Source: an uncultured Candidatus Melainabacteria bacterium (GTDB lineage Bacteria; Cyanobacteriota; Vampirovibrionia; Gastranaerophilales; Gastranaerophilaceae). From it: a DNA stretch of 29,414 bases. The translations under genes and the position numbers were made by a program. The notes beneath the pieces were generated by a model. That model was not told the origin of the DNA and searched no databases. It saw nothing but the letters and a program-made list of their open reading frames with translations. Positions 5,808 through 13,967 of the stretch are shown in pieces (position 1 is the first letter of the stretch; each line of letters begins with the position of its first letter). The stretch spans positions 1-29,414 of the forward strand of contig CAKUZO010000016.1 of the NCBI GenBank assembly GCA_934717895.1. Direction: 5' to 3'.

Positions 5808-5891
5808 TTTCACAAGTTTTCACATGTTTTCACAACTTTTCACAAGGTTTCACATGTTTTCATTGACTTTCACATGGTTTATCGTTTATCG
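5808..5891. repeat. seven 10-bp iterons plus two 7-bp repeats
   Basis: Seven head-to-tail 10-bp units at 5808-5877 follow the pattern TTTCACANNN: TTTCACAAGT, TTTCACATGT, TTTCACAACT, TTTCACAAGG, TTTCACATGT, TTTCATTGAC, TTTCACATGG. The deviant sixth unit creates a -35-like TTGACT (5863-5868). Directly after come two copies of TTTATCG (5878-5891). A 10-bp period places each unit on the same face of the helix, as expected for cooperative binding of a regulator or replication initiator. It sits just before the late-gene leader. Confidence 0.85.
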
Positions 5892-5917
5892 TTAAAATGT
5901 TGAAAAAAATAAAAATT

Positions 5918-5944
5918 AAAGTCTCCTTTGCGGGGACTTTTTTT
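5918..5944 (+). terminator. intrinsic terminator in late-operon leader
   Basis: AAAGTCTCC, loop TTTGC, GGGGACTTT, then TTTT: a 9-bp stem with one G-U pair. On the - strand the stem is also followed by a T-rich tail, so it may work both ways. It lies 12 bases before the GGAGG of the gene at 5957, so transcription from the iteron region would have to pass it. Confidence 0.75.
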
Positions 5945-5956
5945 GTTGGAGGTTCT

Positions 5957-6625
5957 ATGCCTTTAAGCAAATCTTTTAATATTCTTACTGATATTGCCAA
6001 AACGACACAGAAATTAGCAGGCATCAGAGAAAATTTGCCAGAAGTTTACAAGAATACAATTTCTGATATGAAGGCTCGCTTACCTGGTAAAGTTTCAAAT
6101 GCCGTTACTTGGATGTACAACATCAAGAAAAAAGAAATAAAATATAATTTCAAAAAGGATTTTACTAATAGTAGTATTGGTGGGGTTACTCTTCGTGGAG
6201 AGGATATTAATTCAATGGCATTAAATTACTATGGTCGAAGGCTAACCCCTCTACACTTCGGAATGCGTACAAATTATAGGAAATTGAGCAAAGAAGAGTT
6301 GTTGGAACGAAAAAAGGTTCGAAATAAAGGGAAAAAGACTCCAAGAATAAGATATAAAGTTAGTCTTGATGTGAGGGGAATTCGTAAAAATTTACCACAT
6401 AGAGAACCAACATCAATCGATAGTGCTTTATTTCTGTTTGATAATCGGTTACCAGCATGGCGATTAACAAACAAATCTACGCCAATAAAAGTAGTAAAAA
6501 CTATTTCTTTAGTTCATATGCTTTCAAATAAAAACGTAAGACGAAAAATTGAAAAAGAAAGAGATGAGCTTTTAGAAAAAAGATTAAATCACCACATGGC
6601 CAGATTTGTAAAGAAAACATTTTAA
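5957..6625 (+). CDS. minor tail protein, gpZ-like
   Basis: A 222-residue protein starting MPLSKSFNIL, chosen because TTGGAGG lies just upstream. The in-frame ATG at 5897 would put the terminator hairpin inside the gene. The protein is very basic and resembles lambda minor tail protein Z: an N-terminal helix (LPEVYKNTISDMKARL), a beta-rich middle with repeated Arg/Lys and aromatic residues, and a C-terminal helix with VHMLSNKNVRRKIEKERDELLEKRLNHHM, as in gpZ relatives. In lambda this protein acts at the head-proximal tail end. Here the gene is displaced about 11 kb upstream of the other tail genes. The assignment is by motif only. Confidence 0.65.
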   Translation: MPLSKSFNILTDIAKTTQKLAGIRENLPEVYKNTISDMKARLPGKVSNAVTWMYNIKKKEIKYNFKKDFTNSSIGGVTLRGEDINSMALNYYGRRLTPLHFGMRTNYRKLSKEELLERKKVRNKGKKTPRIRYKVSLDVRGIRKNLPHREPTSIDSALFLFDNRLPAWRLTNKSTPIKVVKTISLVHMLSNKNVRRKIEKERDELLEKRLNHHMARFVKKTF

Positions 6626-6669
6626 TAGTTTGAACTTCAGTCAGTATAAAAAGATAGACTGGAGGGCTA

Positions 6670-7914
6670 TTGAACAAATTGACATTGAATGAACTCTTTT
6701 CTGGTATTGGAGCTCAAAGAAAAGCACTGATTCGGATAGGAGTTCCATTTGAAGTAGTTGGGATTTCTGAAATAGACAAATTTGCAATTAAAAGTTATGA
6801 ATCAATCTACGGAAAGACTTATAATTATGGCGATATTAGAACGATTAAAAAGTTAAACTATGCTGATTTTTGGACATATTCTTTTCCTTGTACGGATATT
6901 TCCGTAGCAGGTAAACGAGCAGGAATAAATAAAAATACTCGTTCCGGATTATTATATGAAGTTCAAAGATTGCTTGAAATTTCCAAACAACATGGTGAAT
7001 TGCCTAAATATTTAATGCTTGAAAATGTTAAAAATCTTGTGGGCAAAAAGTTTAAAGCTGATTTTGACAACTGGATTACATATTTAGATAATTTAGGGTA
7101 TTCAACATATTGGAAAGTATTAAATGCAAAAGATTTTGGTATTCCACAGAACAGAGAACGAGTTTATGCAATAAGTATTCGCAAAGATTTATCTTATAAA
7201 TTCAATTTTCCAACGGGAAAAAGTTTATTTACAAGTCTCATTGATATTCTTGAAAAAGAAGTTGATGAGACTTTTTATTTGCAACCTAAAACAGTTGAAT
7301 ATTTTATCAGAAATTCAATTTTAAATGAAATAAAGGGTAATGGATTCCGATTTTTACCATTCAAACCTGAAGATAAAGAATTTGTCAAAACTATAACGAC
7401 AAAACCTGCCTCAAGAATGGAAGGAAACTTTATAATTGCTGCAAGTCGTGGCAGAAATCCAAATAATCCATCTGATAGAAGTAAGGGGTGTACAACAAAA
7501 CAACGGCTAGAACTTAATTCCAATGGTATATCCAACACTATTACAACCGTTCAAAAGGATAATTATGTTGTTGAAAAGAAAATTATAAATCTTGGTAATC
7601 TTTACCCAAATGGAAGTTTTGGAGGAAATCCCCAACAAGGAAGAATATACTCTCCGACTGGATTATCTCCAACAATCACCGTTAGTCATTCCAGTTGGCC
7701 TAAAATTTATCAATCATACAATATCCGAAAACTTACACCGCTTGAGTGTTGGCGATTGATGGGCTTTGATGATTCGGACTTTTGGAGTGCAAAAAATAGC
7801 GGTGTTTCTAACACCCAACTATACAAACAGGCAGGAAATTCAATTGTTGTCAATGTTTTAGAAGAAATATTTAAAAATTTATTCGTGAATAGTCAGTATG
7901 AAAAGAATGAATAG
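6670..7914 (+). CDS. C5-cytosine DNA methyltransferase
   Basis: A 414-residue protein with a TTG start preceded by GGAGGG. It transfers a methyl group from S-adenosylmethionine to C5 of cytosine in DNA. Motifs in order: I (FSGIGA, residues 10-15), IV with catalytic Cys74 (SFPCTDIS), VI (LENV, near 118), VIII (QNRERVY, 160-166), a target-recognition region of about 150 residues, then IX-X (LECWRLMGF, then QAGNSIVVNVLEEIF). All key motifs are present and the length is normal, so it should be active. No restriction endonuclease is encoded beside it, which points to an orphan phage methyltransferase for anti-restriction. The recognition site cannot be read from the sequence. Confidence 0.95.
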   Translation: MNKLTLNELFSGIGAQRKALIRIGVPFEVVGISEIDKFAIKSYESIYGKTYNYGDIRTIKKLNYADFWTYSFPCTDISVAGKRAGINKNTRSGLLYEVQRLLEISKQHGELPKYLMLENVKNLVGKKFKADFDNWITYLDNLGYSTYWKVLNAKDFGIPQNRERVYAISIRKDLSYKFNFPTGKSLFTSLIDILEKEVDETFYLQPKTVEYFIRNSILNEIKGNGFRFLPFKPEDKEFVKTITTKPASRMEGNFIIAASRGRNPNNPSDRSKGCTTKQRLELNSNGISNTITTVQKDNYVVEKKIINLGNLYPNGSFGGNPQQGRIYSPTGLSPTITVSHSSWPKIYQSYNIRKLTPLECWRLMGFDDSDFWSAKNSGVSNTQLYKQAGNSIVVNVLEEIFKNLFVNSQYEKNE

Positions 7915-7928
7915 ACTAGGAGCGAATA

Positions 7929-9206
7929 ATGACAGAATTAGAAGTAAAGGCACGTTCTTATATCCAAAATGTGCCTGTTTATTGCGCATTTGATGAAATT
8001 GTTGATATTACTAAATTAAAACCAAATCCAAAGAACCCAAATACACACCCAAAAGAACAAATAGAATTGTTATCAGAAGTGATAATGAAAACAGGTTGGA
8101 GAGCACCGATTACCATTTCAACTCTTTCAGGGTTAATTGTTAAAGGTCATGGTAGATTATCGGCTGCGCAACTTGCAAAATTTGAAAGCTGTCCTGTTGA
8201 ATATCAGAATTTCAAAGATGAACAAGAAGAACTTGCAGCATTATTAGCAGATAACAAAATTGCTGAATCCGCAGAAATTGATGCTGCTAAACTAACAGAT
8301 TTATTTAAAAACATTGACTTCGAGGATTTGAGTTTAACAGGTTATTCTCAATCAGAATTTGATAGCTTGCTCGGAGAATTAGACAATATTGATTTATCTG
8401 ACGGCTTAAATAATCTCAAGGTTTCGGATGCGCAGCCATTTACACAACAAGGTGATATTTGGATATTAGGCAAACATAAATTGATATGTGCTGATGCAAC
8501 AGTTCCTGAAACCTATTCAAATCTATTGAATGGAGAACTTGCAGATATAGTTCTAACGGACCCACCGTACAATGTTAATTATGAAGGTGGTACAGCAGAT
8601 AAATTGACAATCAGAAATGATGATATGACTGATGAAGACTTTGCATCTTTCCTCACAAAAGCCTTCACAAATATTGATGCAAATATGAAAGCTGGTGCAA
8701 GTTTCTATATTTGGCACGCTGATTCAAAAAGATATTTATTTCAAAGTGCGTGTATAAATGCAGATTGGGAAGTCAGACAATGTTTGATTTGGATTAAAAA
8801 CGCTTTTGTTATCGGACGGCAAGACTACCAATGGAAACATGAACCGTGTCTTTATGGTTGGAAAACAGGCGCAGCACATTACTTCATTGATGATAGAACT
8901 CTTACAACTTGCTTTGAGTTCGACAAACCTCAAAGAAGTGATATTCATCCTACAATGAAGCCTGTTGAATTGTTTTCATTCTTGTTAGGTAATTCATCTA
9001 AGAATGGAGCAATCGTTCTTGATGCATTTGCAGGAAGTGGAACAACACTTGTCGCTTGTCAAAAATTAAAACGTTTCGCAAGATTGATAGAACTAGATGA
9101 GAAATATTGCGATGCAATAGTTAAACGATTCATTTCTCTTGATACTGGTGAGCCTATTAAATGTTATAGGCAAGGTAAGGAAATCAAATGGGAATTACCA
9201 GAGTGA
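7929..9206 (+). CDS. ParB-like domain fused to N6-adenine/N4-cytosine DNA methyltransferase
   Basis: A 425-residue protein with AGGAGCG before the ATG. Residues 15-115 are a ParB/sulfiredoxin-like domain (LKPNPKNPNTHP, then GHGRLSAAQL). Residues 165-425 are an amino-methyltransferase of beta-type order: motif IV TDPPYNVNYEG first (DPPY at 211-214), then KPVELF and the AdoMet motif FAGSGTT near 370. This two-domain arrangement is well known in phages next to the terminase. It methylates an adenine or cytosine amino group. The ParB part probably aids DNA binding or couples the enzyme to packaging. It follows the C5 enzyme by 14 bases. Confidence 0.95.
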   Translation: MTELEVKARSYIQNVPVYCAFDEIVDITKLKPNPKNPNTHPKEQIELLSEVIMKTGWRAPITISTLSGLIVKGHGRLSAAQLAKFESCPVEYQNFKDEQEELAALLADNKIAESAEIDAAKLTDLFKNIDFEDLSLTGYSQSEFDSLLGELDNIDLSDGLNNLKVSDAQPFTQQGDIWILGKHKLICADATVPETYSNLLNGELADIVLTDPPYNVNYEGGTADKLTIRNDDMTDEDFASFLTKAFTNIDANMKAGASFYIWHADSKRYLFQSACINADWEVRQCLIWIKNAFVIGRQDYQWKHEPCLYGWKTGAAHYFIDDRTLTTCFEFDKPQRSDIHPTMKPVELFSFLLGNSSKNGAIVLDAFAGSGTTLVACQKLKRFARLIELDEKYCDAIVKRFISLDTGEPIKCYRQGKEIKWELPE

Positions 9207-9550
9207 AGTTAGATTTCAACTCTGCTCACAATCGCCTACAAGCCCTTTGAAATAAGGTCTTAGGATGAATGATACCACAAGCCACAAGCAATCGCCTTGT
9301 GGCGCATCCTGTAAGATAAATACAATCGAAAGGCGAAACGCAAGCGTAGAGTAGGTTTCAGACCTCAAAAGGTACTGTGAGCCGATTTTTCAGCATACGG
9401 CGCTGGTGAGCCCAAGAAATACCAATTTTTCAAAATTAAAAAATTGGGCACTTGGTTTGGTTTCCTTACAGAAAAATTTTCAAAATTCACACGTCCTACA
9501 AGGGTTTTACAGAAGTTATAAAAACAAAAATTTTGAAAGGATATAAATTT
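9207..9550 (+). other. gene-free structured interval: candidate cos site and/or structured RNA
   Basis: These 344 bases carry no supported gene, and 9210-9420 is visibly less AT-rich than its surroundings. Hairpins: AGGATG (9262-9267) with CATCCT (9305-9310), enclosing GCCACAAG (9281-9288) with CTTGTGGC (9296-9303); AGGT/ACCT-type stems near 9354-9378; GCCG/CGGC and CAGC/GCTG near 9381-9405; CCAATTTTT (9422-9430) with AAAAATTGG (9439-9447). CCACAAG occurs twice in tandem and GTGAGCC twice. Lambda-type terminases cut at cos, which in lambda lies directly before the small subunit gene, exactly this position. A structured RNA is the other reading. Neither is proven. Confidence 0.5.
9422..9541 (+). 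promoter_or_regulatory. competing pairings over the terminase ribosome-binding site
   Basis: TTCAAAATT occurs at 9429-9437 and again at 9479-9487. AATTTTGAA at 9529-9537 is the exact complement of both and runs into the AAAGG ribosome site (9536-9540) of the small terminase gene. The first copy is also part of the 9422-9447 hairpin. Alternative folding could therefore open or close translation of the small terminase. Seen in sequence; the regulatory role is inference. Confidence 0.35.
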
Positions 9551-10135
9551 ATGGAAAAGGGTTCAAAGCCAAATGACTTAACAGGTTATGAGGATACCAA
9601 GTGGTTTGCAAATTTTTTTCATCTTTCTTCTGAAAGAATCCGACAGCTTTCAGATATAGGCGTAATGCCGAAAAAGAGGGTAAAAGGTGTAAATTATTAT
9701 CCAACAATTAAATCTATTCAAAATTACATCAAATATTTACAAGATATTACGAGTGGTAAAAAACGTACATCTGAAGAACTTGAAAAAGAAAAGTTAGAAG
9801 CTGAAATCATTTATAAAAAATCAAAAGCAGACCTTTCTGTTCTTGAATTGAAACAACTTCAAGCAAAATTATTAAGAGCTGAAGATGTTCAAATTTTTAC
9901 AGAAAATTTAGCAGCAACAATTAAAAGTTCGTTGTCTGCTTTACCCGGGCGTTTAGCAATGGATGTATGCAACTTAACTACGGCTGCGGAAATAGAAGAG
10001 ATAATTACAGATGGCGTGAATGAAGTTTTAGAGAATTTATCACAGTTTGAATTTGATATTGAATTCTACAAAGAACGAATCCGTGAACGCCATGGCAAAG
10101 AAGTTCCAAATGATGGAGAGGATTTTGACGACTAG
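9551..10135 (+). CDS. terminase small subunit, Nu1-like
   Basis: A 194-residue protein. The start MEKGSKPNDL is chosen because GAAAGGAT precedes it; an in-frame ATG at 9452 would lie in the structured interval. Residues 15-45 form a winged-helix-like DNA-binding segment (WFANFFHLSSERIRQLSDIGVMPK). Next comes a long Glu/Lys coiled coil (EELEKEKLEAEIIYKKSKADL) and then the LRAEDVQ and LSALPGRLAMDV segment typical of Nu1 relatives. It recognises the packaging site and hands DNA to the large subunit. It ends in an acidic tail (DGEDFDD) and overlaps the large-subunit gene in another frame. Confidence 0.85.
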   Translation: MEKGSKPNDLTGYEDTKWFANFFHLSSERIRQLSDIGVMPKKRVKGVNYYPTIKSIQNYIKYLQDITSGKKRTSEELEKEKLEAEIIYKKSKADLSVLELKQLQAKLLRAEDVQIFTENLAATIKSSLSALPGRLAMDVCNLTTAAEIEEIITDGVNEVLENLSQFEFDIEFYKERIRERHGKEVPNDGEDFDD

Positions 10136-12032
10136 TGATTCAATCACTTTAAGCCCGGAACAATTAAAAACACAAATCGATAAAATTATTAAACCGTCAT
10201 TAGAATATTTTAAGCCACCTGAAAAATTGACATTGTCGGAGTGGGCGGATAAAAAAAGAATTTTGTCTCCTGAAAGTTCTGCAGAACCAGGACCTTGGAG
10301 AACTAAAAGGACTCCTTATTTAAAAAGAATAATGGATTGTTGGACTGACCCACGAGTAAGGGTAATTACAGCAGTTGCAGCATCACAGGTTGGTAAATCT
10401 GAGGTTGAATTAAATGCTCTTGGTTATATTATTGACCAAGCTCCTGCATCTGTTATGTATGTACATCCTAACTTGAAGGCTGCGGAAAAATTTTCCAAAT
10501 TCCGAATATCACCAATGATAAGGGATTGTAAATCTCTTAGTGATAAGGTCCGCAAAGGGAAAAAATCAGGAAATACAATATTTCAAAAATCTTTTCCAGG
10601 TGGAATGCTAAGCATTGTAGGTTCAGAAACGGCCTCGGATTTAGCATCAACTCCTGCAAGATATGTAATAGCGGATGAACGTGACAGATGGGCAAAGTCT
10701 GCAGGAACCGAAGGTGACCCTTTTGAACTATTAAAAGCTCGTCAAATTACATATTTCAATTCAAAAACGTTGGAAGTTTCAACTCCAACAGTTAAAGATG
10801 ATAGTGCCATAGCTTTTGGTTTTATGCAAGGCACTCAGGAACGTTGGCATTCAAAATGTCCGCATTGTGGGGAATATGTAAATATCACATGGAATTTAAT
10901 TCGATTTAATTCGACTTATAAGGTTATAAATCATAAAAAGATTTATTCCGTTTCAGATATTTATTTTTCCTGTCCACATTGTGGAGGTATGTCAACCGAA
11001 AAAACAATGAAAACTCAACCTGCAAAATGGATTGCGGAAAATCCTGATGCATACGAAAGAGGTATCGTTTCTTTTTGGTTGAATGCTTTTGTTTCACCTT
11101 GGCATGGATGGGAAGCGATTATTCTTTCCTTTTTGGCTGCAAAAGATGATCCAGAGAAACTTCAAGTAGTATTTAATACTAAATTTGGAGAACTTTGGGA
11201 AAATAGAGGTGACATCCAATCTGAAGATGAAATGCTTGAACGTTGTGAAAATTATGATGCAGAATTGCCTGATGGAGTTTTAGCACTAACATGTGGTGTT
11301 GATACTCAAGATGACCGACTTGAATATGAAATTGTTGGACATGGTTATTTTAAAGAAACATGGGGAATTCGCAAAGGATATATTTTAGGACGTCCAGATT
11401 CACCTGAAGTTTGGCGGCAACTAGATGAAGTTATTGACAGGCTTTATAAATTCAAAAATGGTAAAGGATTAAAAGTCGGAGTAACATTCATTGACTCAGG
11501 CGGTCACTTTACACAGGAAGTCTATGAACAATGTCGAATTCGTGAATATAAACGAGTATTTGCAATTAAAGGGCGTGGAGGTGAGAATATTCCATTTATA
11601 TCAACAAAACCTACAAGGGTTGTTGTAAATGGGAATCAAAACCGAAAAACTTGGCTGTACATTATTGGGGTAGATGCAGGTAAAACGGCAATAATGAGTA
11701 ATTTGCGAGTAGAAACTCCTGGTGCTAGTTATTGCCACTTTCCTAAAAATGAAGAGTTGGGTTATGACCATTATTTTTTCAATTGCCTTTTGTCCGAACG
11801 TCTTGTTTTGAGTAAAAGCAAAACTGGGAACAAATGGATATGGGAAAAAATTCCTGGACATACAAGAAATGAAGCATTGGATTGTAGAAATTATGCTAAT
11901 GCTGCTTTTCGAGTTTGGAATCCTGATTTGAGCAAAATAGAACAAAAGTTGAAGAATGGCCCATCAAAACCTGCCAATGTTCAACATGTTACTCGAAGAA
12001 AAACACGAAGAAATAACACATCAGAATGGTAG
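10110..12032 (+). CDS. terminase large subunit, GpA family
   Basis: About 640 residues from the ATG at 10110 or the adjacent one at 10113. An earlier ATG (10092) and a TTG (10125) are also in frame, and the start is uncertain. It is the ATP-driven packaging motor and nuclease of lambda type. Visible: entry motif ILSPESSAEPGPW; Walker A variant AASQVGKS (GKS about 95-97); Walker B region YVIADERDRW (about 185-194); two CPHCG pairs (about 250-292) forming a zinc ribbon; the nuclease domain begins near TCGVDTQDDRLEYEIVG (Asp398 region), with TFIDSGGHF and the C-terminal EALDCRNYANAA. Length and motifs are normal for GpA, implying cos-type cutting. Confidence 0.96.
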   Translation: MMERILTTSDSITLSPEQLKTQIDKIIKPSLEYFKPPEKLTLSEWADKKRILSPESSAEPGPWRTKRTPYLKRIMDCWTDPRVRVITAVAASQVGKSEVELNALGYIIDQAPASVMYVHPNLKAAEKFSKFRISPMIRDCKSLSDKVRKGKKSGNTIFQKSFPGGMLSIVGSETASDLASTPARYVIADERDRWAKSAGTEGDPFELLKARQITYFNSKTLEVSTPTVKDDSAIAFGFMQGTQERWHSKCPHCGEYVNITWNLIRFNSTYKVINHKKIYSVSDIYFSCPHCGGMSTEKTMKTQPAKWIAENPDAYERGIVSFWLNAFVSPWHGWEAIILSFLAAKDDPEKLQVVFNTKFGELWENRGDIQSEDEMLERCENYDAELPDGVLALTCGVDTQDDRLEYEIVGHGYFKETWGIRKGYILGRPDSPEVWRQLDEVIDRLYKFKNGKGLKVGVTFIDSGGHFTQEVYEQCRIREYKRVFAIKGRGGENIPFISTKPTRVVVNGNQNRKTWLYIIGVDAGKTAIMSNLRVETPGASYCHFPKNEELGYDHYFFNCLLSERLVLSKSKTGNKWIWEKIPGHTRNEALDCRNYANAAFRVWNPDLSKIEQKLKNGPSKPANVQHVTRRKTRRNNTSEW

Positions 12033-12038
12033 GTAATA

Positions 12039-12302
12039 ATGACAAAACGTGATAGATGGGTTCGTTCGCTCGAATCAAAAAAAGAACGTCTTTCGCTCTA
12101 TTTAGATATGGAAAAAAAGATATTAACAGGAAGCACACCACAGGCTTATAGCATTGGTTCTCGAAGTAAAACGAACTATAACATGTCAGCCTCTGAATTG
12201 AGGTCCGCAATAGAAAAATTGGAAACAGAAATAGAGGAGCTTGAAGGACTTTTGTCTGGAGAAAAACCTAGAAAATGTGTTGGAGTAATCCCACGTTTCT
12301 AG
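12039..12302 (+). CDS. head-tail joining protein, gpW/DUF6148-like
   Basis: An 87-residue protein between terminase and portal, the position of lambda gpW. The SIGSRSKTNYNMSASELRSAIEKLETEIEELE segment matches the pattern of the DUF6148/gpW-like phage proteins: a first helix, SIGSRS turn and a second long helix. Lambda gpW closes the filled head and offers the tail-binding surface. The start is 7 bases after the terminase stop, with AGGTAATA upstream. Confidence 0.7.
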   Translation: MTKRDRWVRSLESKKERLSLYLDMEKKILTGSTPQAYSIGSRSKTNYNMSASELRSAIEKLETEIEELEGLLSGEKPRKCVGVIPRF

Positions 12303-12333
12303 CCACAGGGTTTTTGCTCCTTTTCCCCTGTGG
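12303..12333 (+). other. intercistronic stem-loop before portal gene
   Basis: CCACAGGG (12303-12310) and CCCTGTGG (12326-12333) form a perfect 8-bp stem with a 15-base pyrimidine-rich loop. No clean T-tract follows. It begins immediately after the previous stop, so it may be an mRNA processing or stability element. Confidence 0.5.
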
Positions 12334-12353
12334 ATTTAATTTTAGAGGTATTT

Positions 12354-13967
12354 ATGACAAAACGTAAGCATAAAAAATATTCAAAGCAATCCTTGAATAT
12401 TATCAATAAAGGCTACTCCGAAACTGGAGCGAGTTATACAAGAAAAGCAACTAAAGGATTTACGGCTCAATCCGGTTCGCCAAATGAAGATATTAACCAT
12501 AATAACCAAACGTTGAGAGAACGTTCAAGACTTTTATGTATGTCTGGTGGGCTTGCTCTATCAGCAGTAAAAACAAACAGAACAAATGTTATCGGTTGCG
12601 GTTTGATTTTAAAATCTGCAATTGATAATGACGTATTGAACCTAACTCCAGAGCAAGTTAAGACTTGGCAGAATAATATTGAAAAGGAATTTGCTCTTTG
12701 GGCGGAAAATAAAAATAACTGTGATGCAATTGCAATGAATGATTATTACAAAATTCAGCAGTTAGTATTTTATTCCACCTTGCTAAATGGCGATTGCTTT
12801 ACTCTAGCCCAACATGATGAAAATTCTGTTACAACAATGAGCCCTTATTCATTAAGATTAAATGTTATTGAAGCTGATAGGATACAAACTCCTAATAGTG
12901 CATCTCTCAATGGTGTTATAACTTCGACTGATGGAATAAATCAAGATAATAAAAATAAAATTTATGATGGAGTTGAAGTCAATAAAGTTGGCAAAGCTGT
13001 AGCATATCACATTAGGAATACTTATCGAAATGAATTTTCAACTGACATCCCTGAGTGGCAAAGAGTTGAATCGGTTGGTAAAGAAACTGGTTTGCCAAAC
13101 GTAATTCATACAATGGCAGATGTAGAACGTGCGGGGCAATATCGTGGCGCTCCTTATTTAGCGCCAGTTATTGAAATGTTATTACAAATCAGACGATACA
13201 CCGATGCAGAACTTATGGCTGCGGTTGTTGAAAGTTGTTTTACGGCTTTTGTTACAACGGAATCTAAAGCGGATGAAGTTCCTTTTAATAAAGTGGACCA
13301 AGGAGAACCTCCTATTGAAACATCTGAAGATGAATATGAAATGGGACCAGGAAACATAAATATTTTGAAAGCAGGAGAAAATGTAATATTTGGAGATCCT
13401 AAACGTCCAGCAGGTGGCTTTCAAAATTTTGTTGAAGCTGTTGCAATGCAAATTGGGGCTACATTGGAAGTTTCAAACGAGATTCTTCTTAAAAAATTTA
13501 ACTCCAGTTATTCTGCGGCAAGAGCGGCGCTTCTTGAATTCTGGAAAGTTGCTAAAATGCGTAGGGAGTGGTTTGTTTCAGAATTTTGCCGACCAACTTA
13601 TGAGCTATTTGTATATGAAGCAGTTGCAAGAGGCAGAGTTAAAGCTCCTGGCTTTTTTAAAGACCCTATTATTCGCCAAGCGTGGTTGGGTGCTGAATTT
13701 ATTGGACCATCTCAAGGAACATTGGACCCTGTTAAGGAAATTACAGCAGAAATTTTGGCTTGTGAAAATGGTTTTAGCACGAGAACAGAAAGTGCTATTA
13801 GATTAAATGGCTCAGAATTTTATAAGAATACTGCAAGTTTGAGAGATGAAAATAATGCACTTTCAGAAGCTATGACAATTACACCAGAGGTAAAAGCCTT
13901 AATTCTTGAAGAGGTAAAGAAAGCAATTACAGGAGAGAATAATGAACAGGAAAATGATGAAAAATAG
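12354..13967 (+). CDS. portal protein, lambda gpB family
   Basis: 537 residues from MTKRKHKKYSK; AGAGG lies 5 bases upstream, and the upstream in-frame ATG at 12330 falls in the stem-loop region. It is the dodecameric ring through which DNA enters the head. Family features: RERSRLLCMSGGLALSAVKTNRTNVIGCGL at the N-terminus, LNVIEADRIQTP, YRGAPYLAPVIEMLLQIRRYTDAELMAAV, and NSSYSAARAALLEFWK near the C-terminal third. The basic N-terminus (KRKHKKYSK) is typical. The gene end overlaps the protease gene by 26 bases. Confidence 0.95.
   Translation: MTKRKHKKYSKQSLNIINKGYSETGASYTRKATKGFTAQSGSPNEDINHNNQTLRERSRLLCMSGGLALSAVKTNRTNVIGCGLILKSAIDNDVLNLTPEQVKTWQNNIEKEFALWAENKNNCDAIAMNDYYKIQQLVFYSTLLNGDCFTLAQHDENSVTTMSPYSLRLNVIEADRIQTPNSASLNGVITSTDGINQDNKNKIYDGVEVNKVGKAVAYHIRNTYRNEFSTDIPEWQRVESVGKETGLPNVIHTMADVERAGQYRGAPYLAPVIEMLLQIRRYTDAELMAAVVESCFTAFVTTESKADEVPFNKVDQGEPPIETSEDEYEMGPGNINILKAGENVIFGDPKRPAGGFQNFVEAVAMQIGATLEVSNEILLKKFNSSYSAARAALLEFWKVAKMRREWFVSEFCRPTYELFVYEAVARGRVKAPGFFKDPIIRQAWLGAEFIGPSQGTLDPVKEITAEILACENGFSTRTESAIRLNGSEFYKNTASLRDENNALSEAMTITPEVKALILEEVKKAITGENNEQENDEK

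Noticed and set aside
5808..5891. CRISPR array
   Set aside because: The units are 10 bp, directly adjoining with no spacers, and there are no cas genes. This is an iteron-type array.
5897..5956. Longer N-terminus (start at 5897) for the gpZ-like protein
   Set aside because: It would put the intrinsic terminator inside the coding region and has no ribosome site, while the ATG at 5957 has TTGGAGG.
9207..9550. Group I or group II self-splicing intron
   Set aside because: I could not find the conserved core segments (P7/S-type elements or a domain V hairpin), and both flanking genes are complete, so nothing is interrupted.
11601..11945. - strand 114-codon frame inside the large terminase gene
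   Set aside because: It is opposite a fully recognisable GpA coding region, with no start signals and no family pattern.
13390..13806. + strand 138-codon frame overlapping the portal gene
   Set aside because: It is an out-of-frame shadow of the portal protein. The portal frame has all the family motifs.
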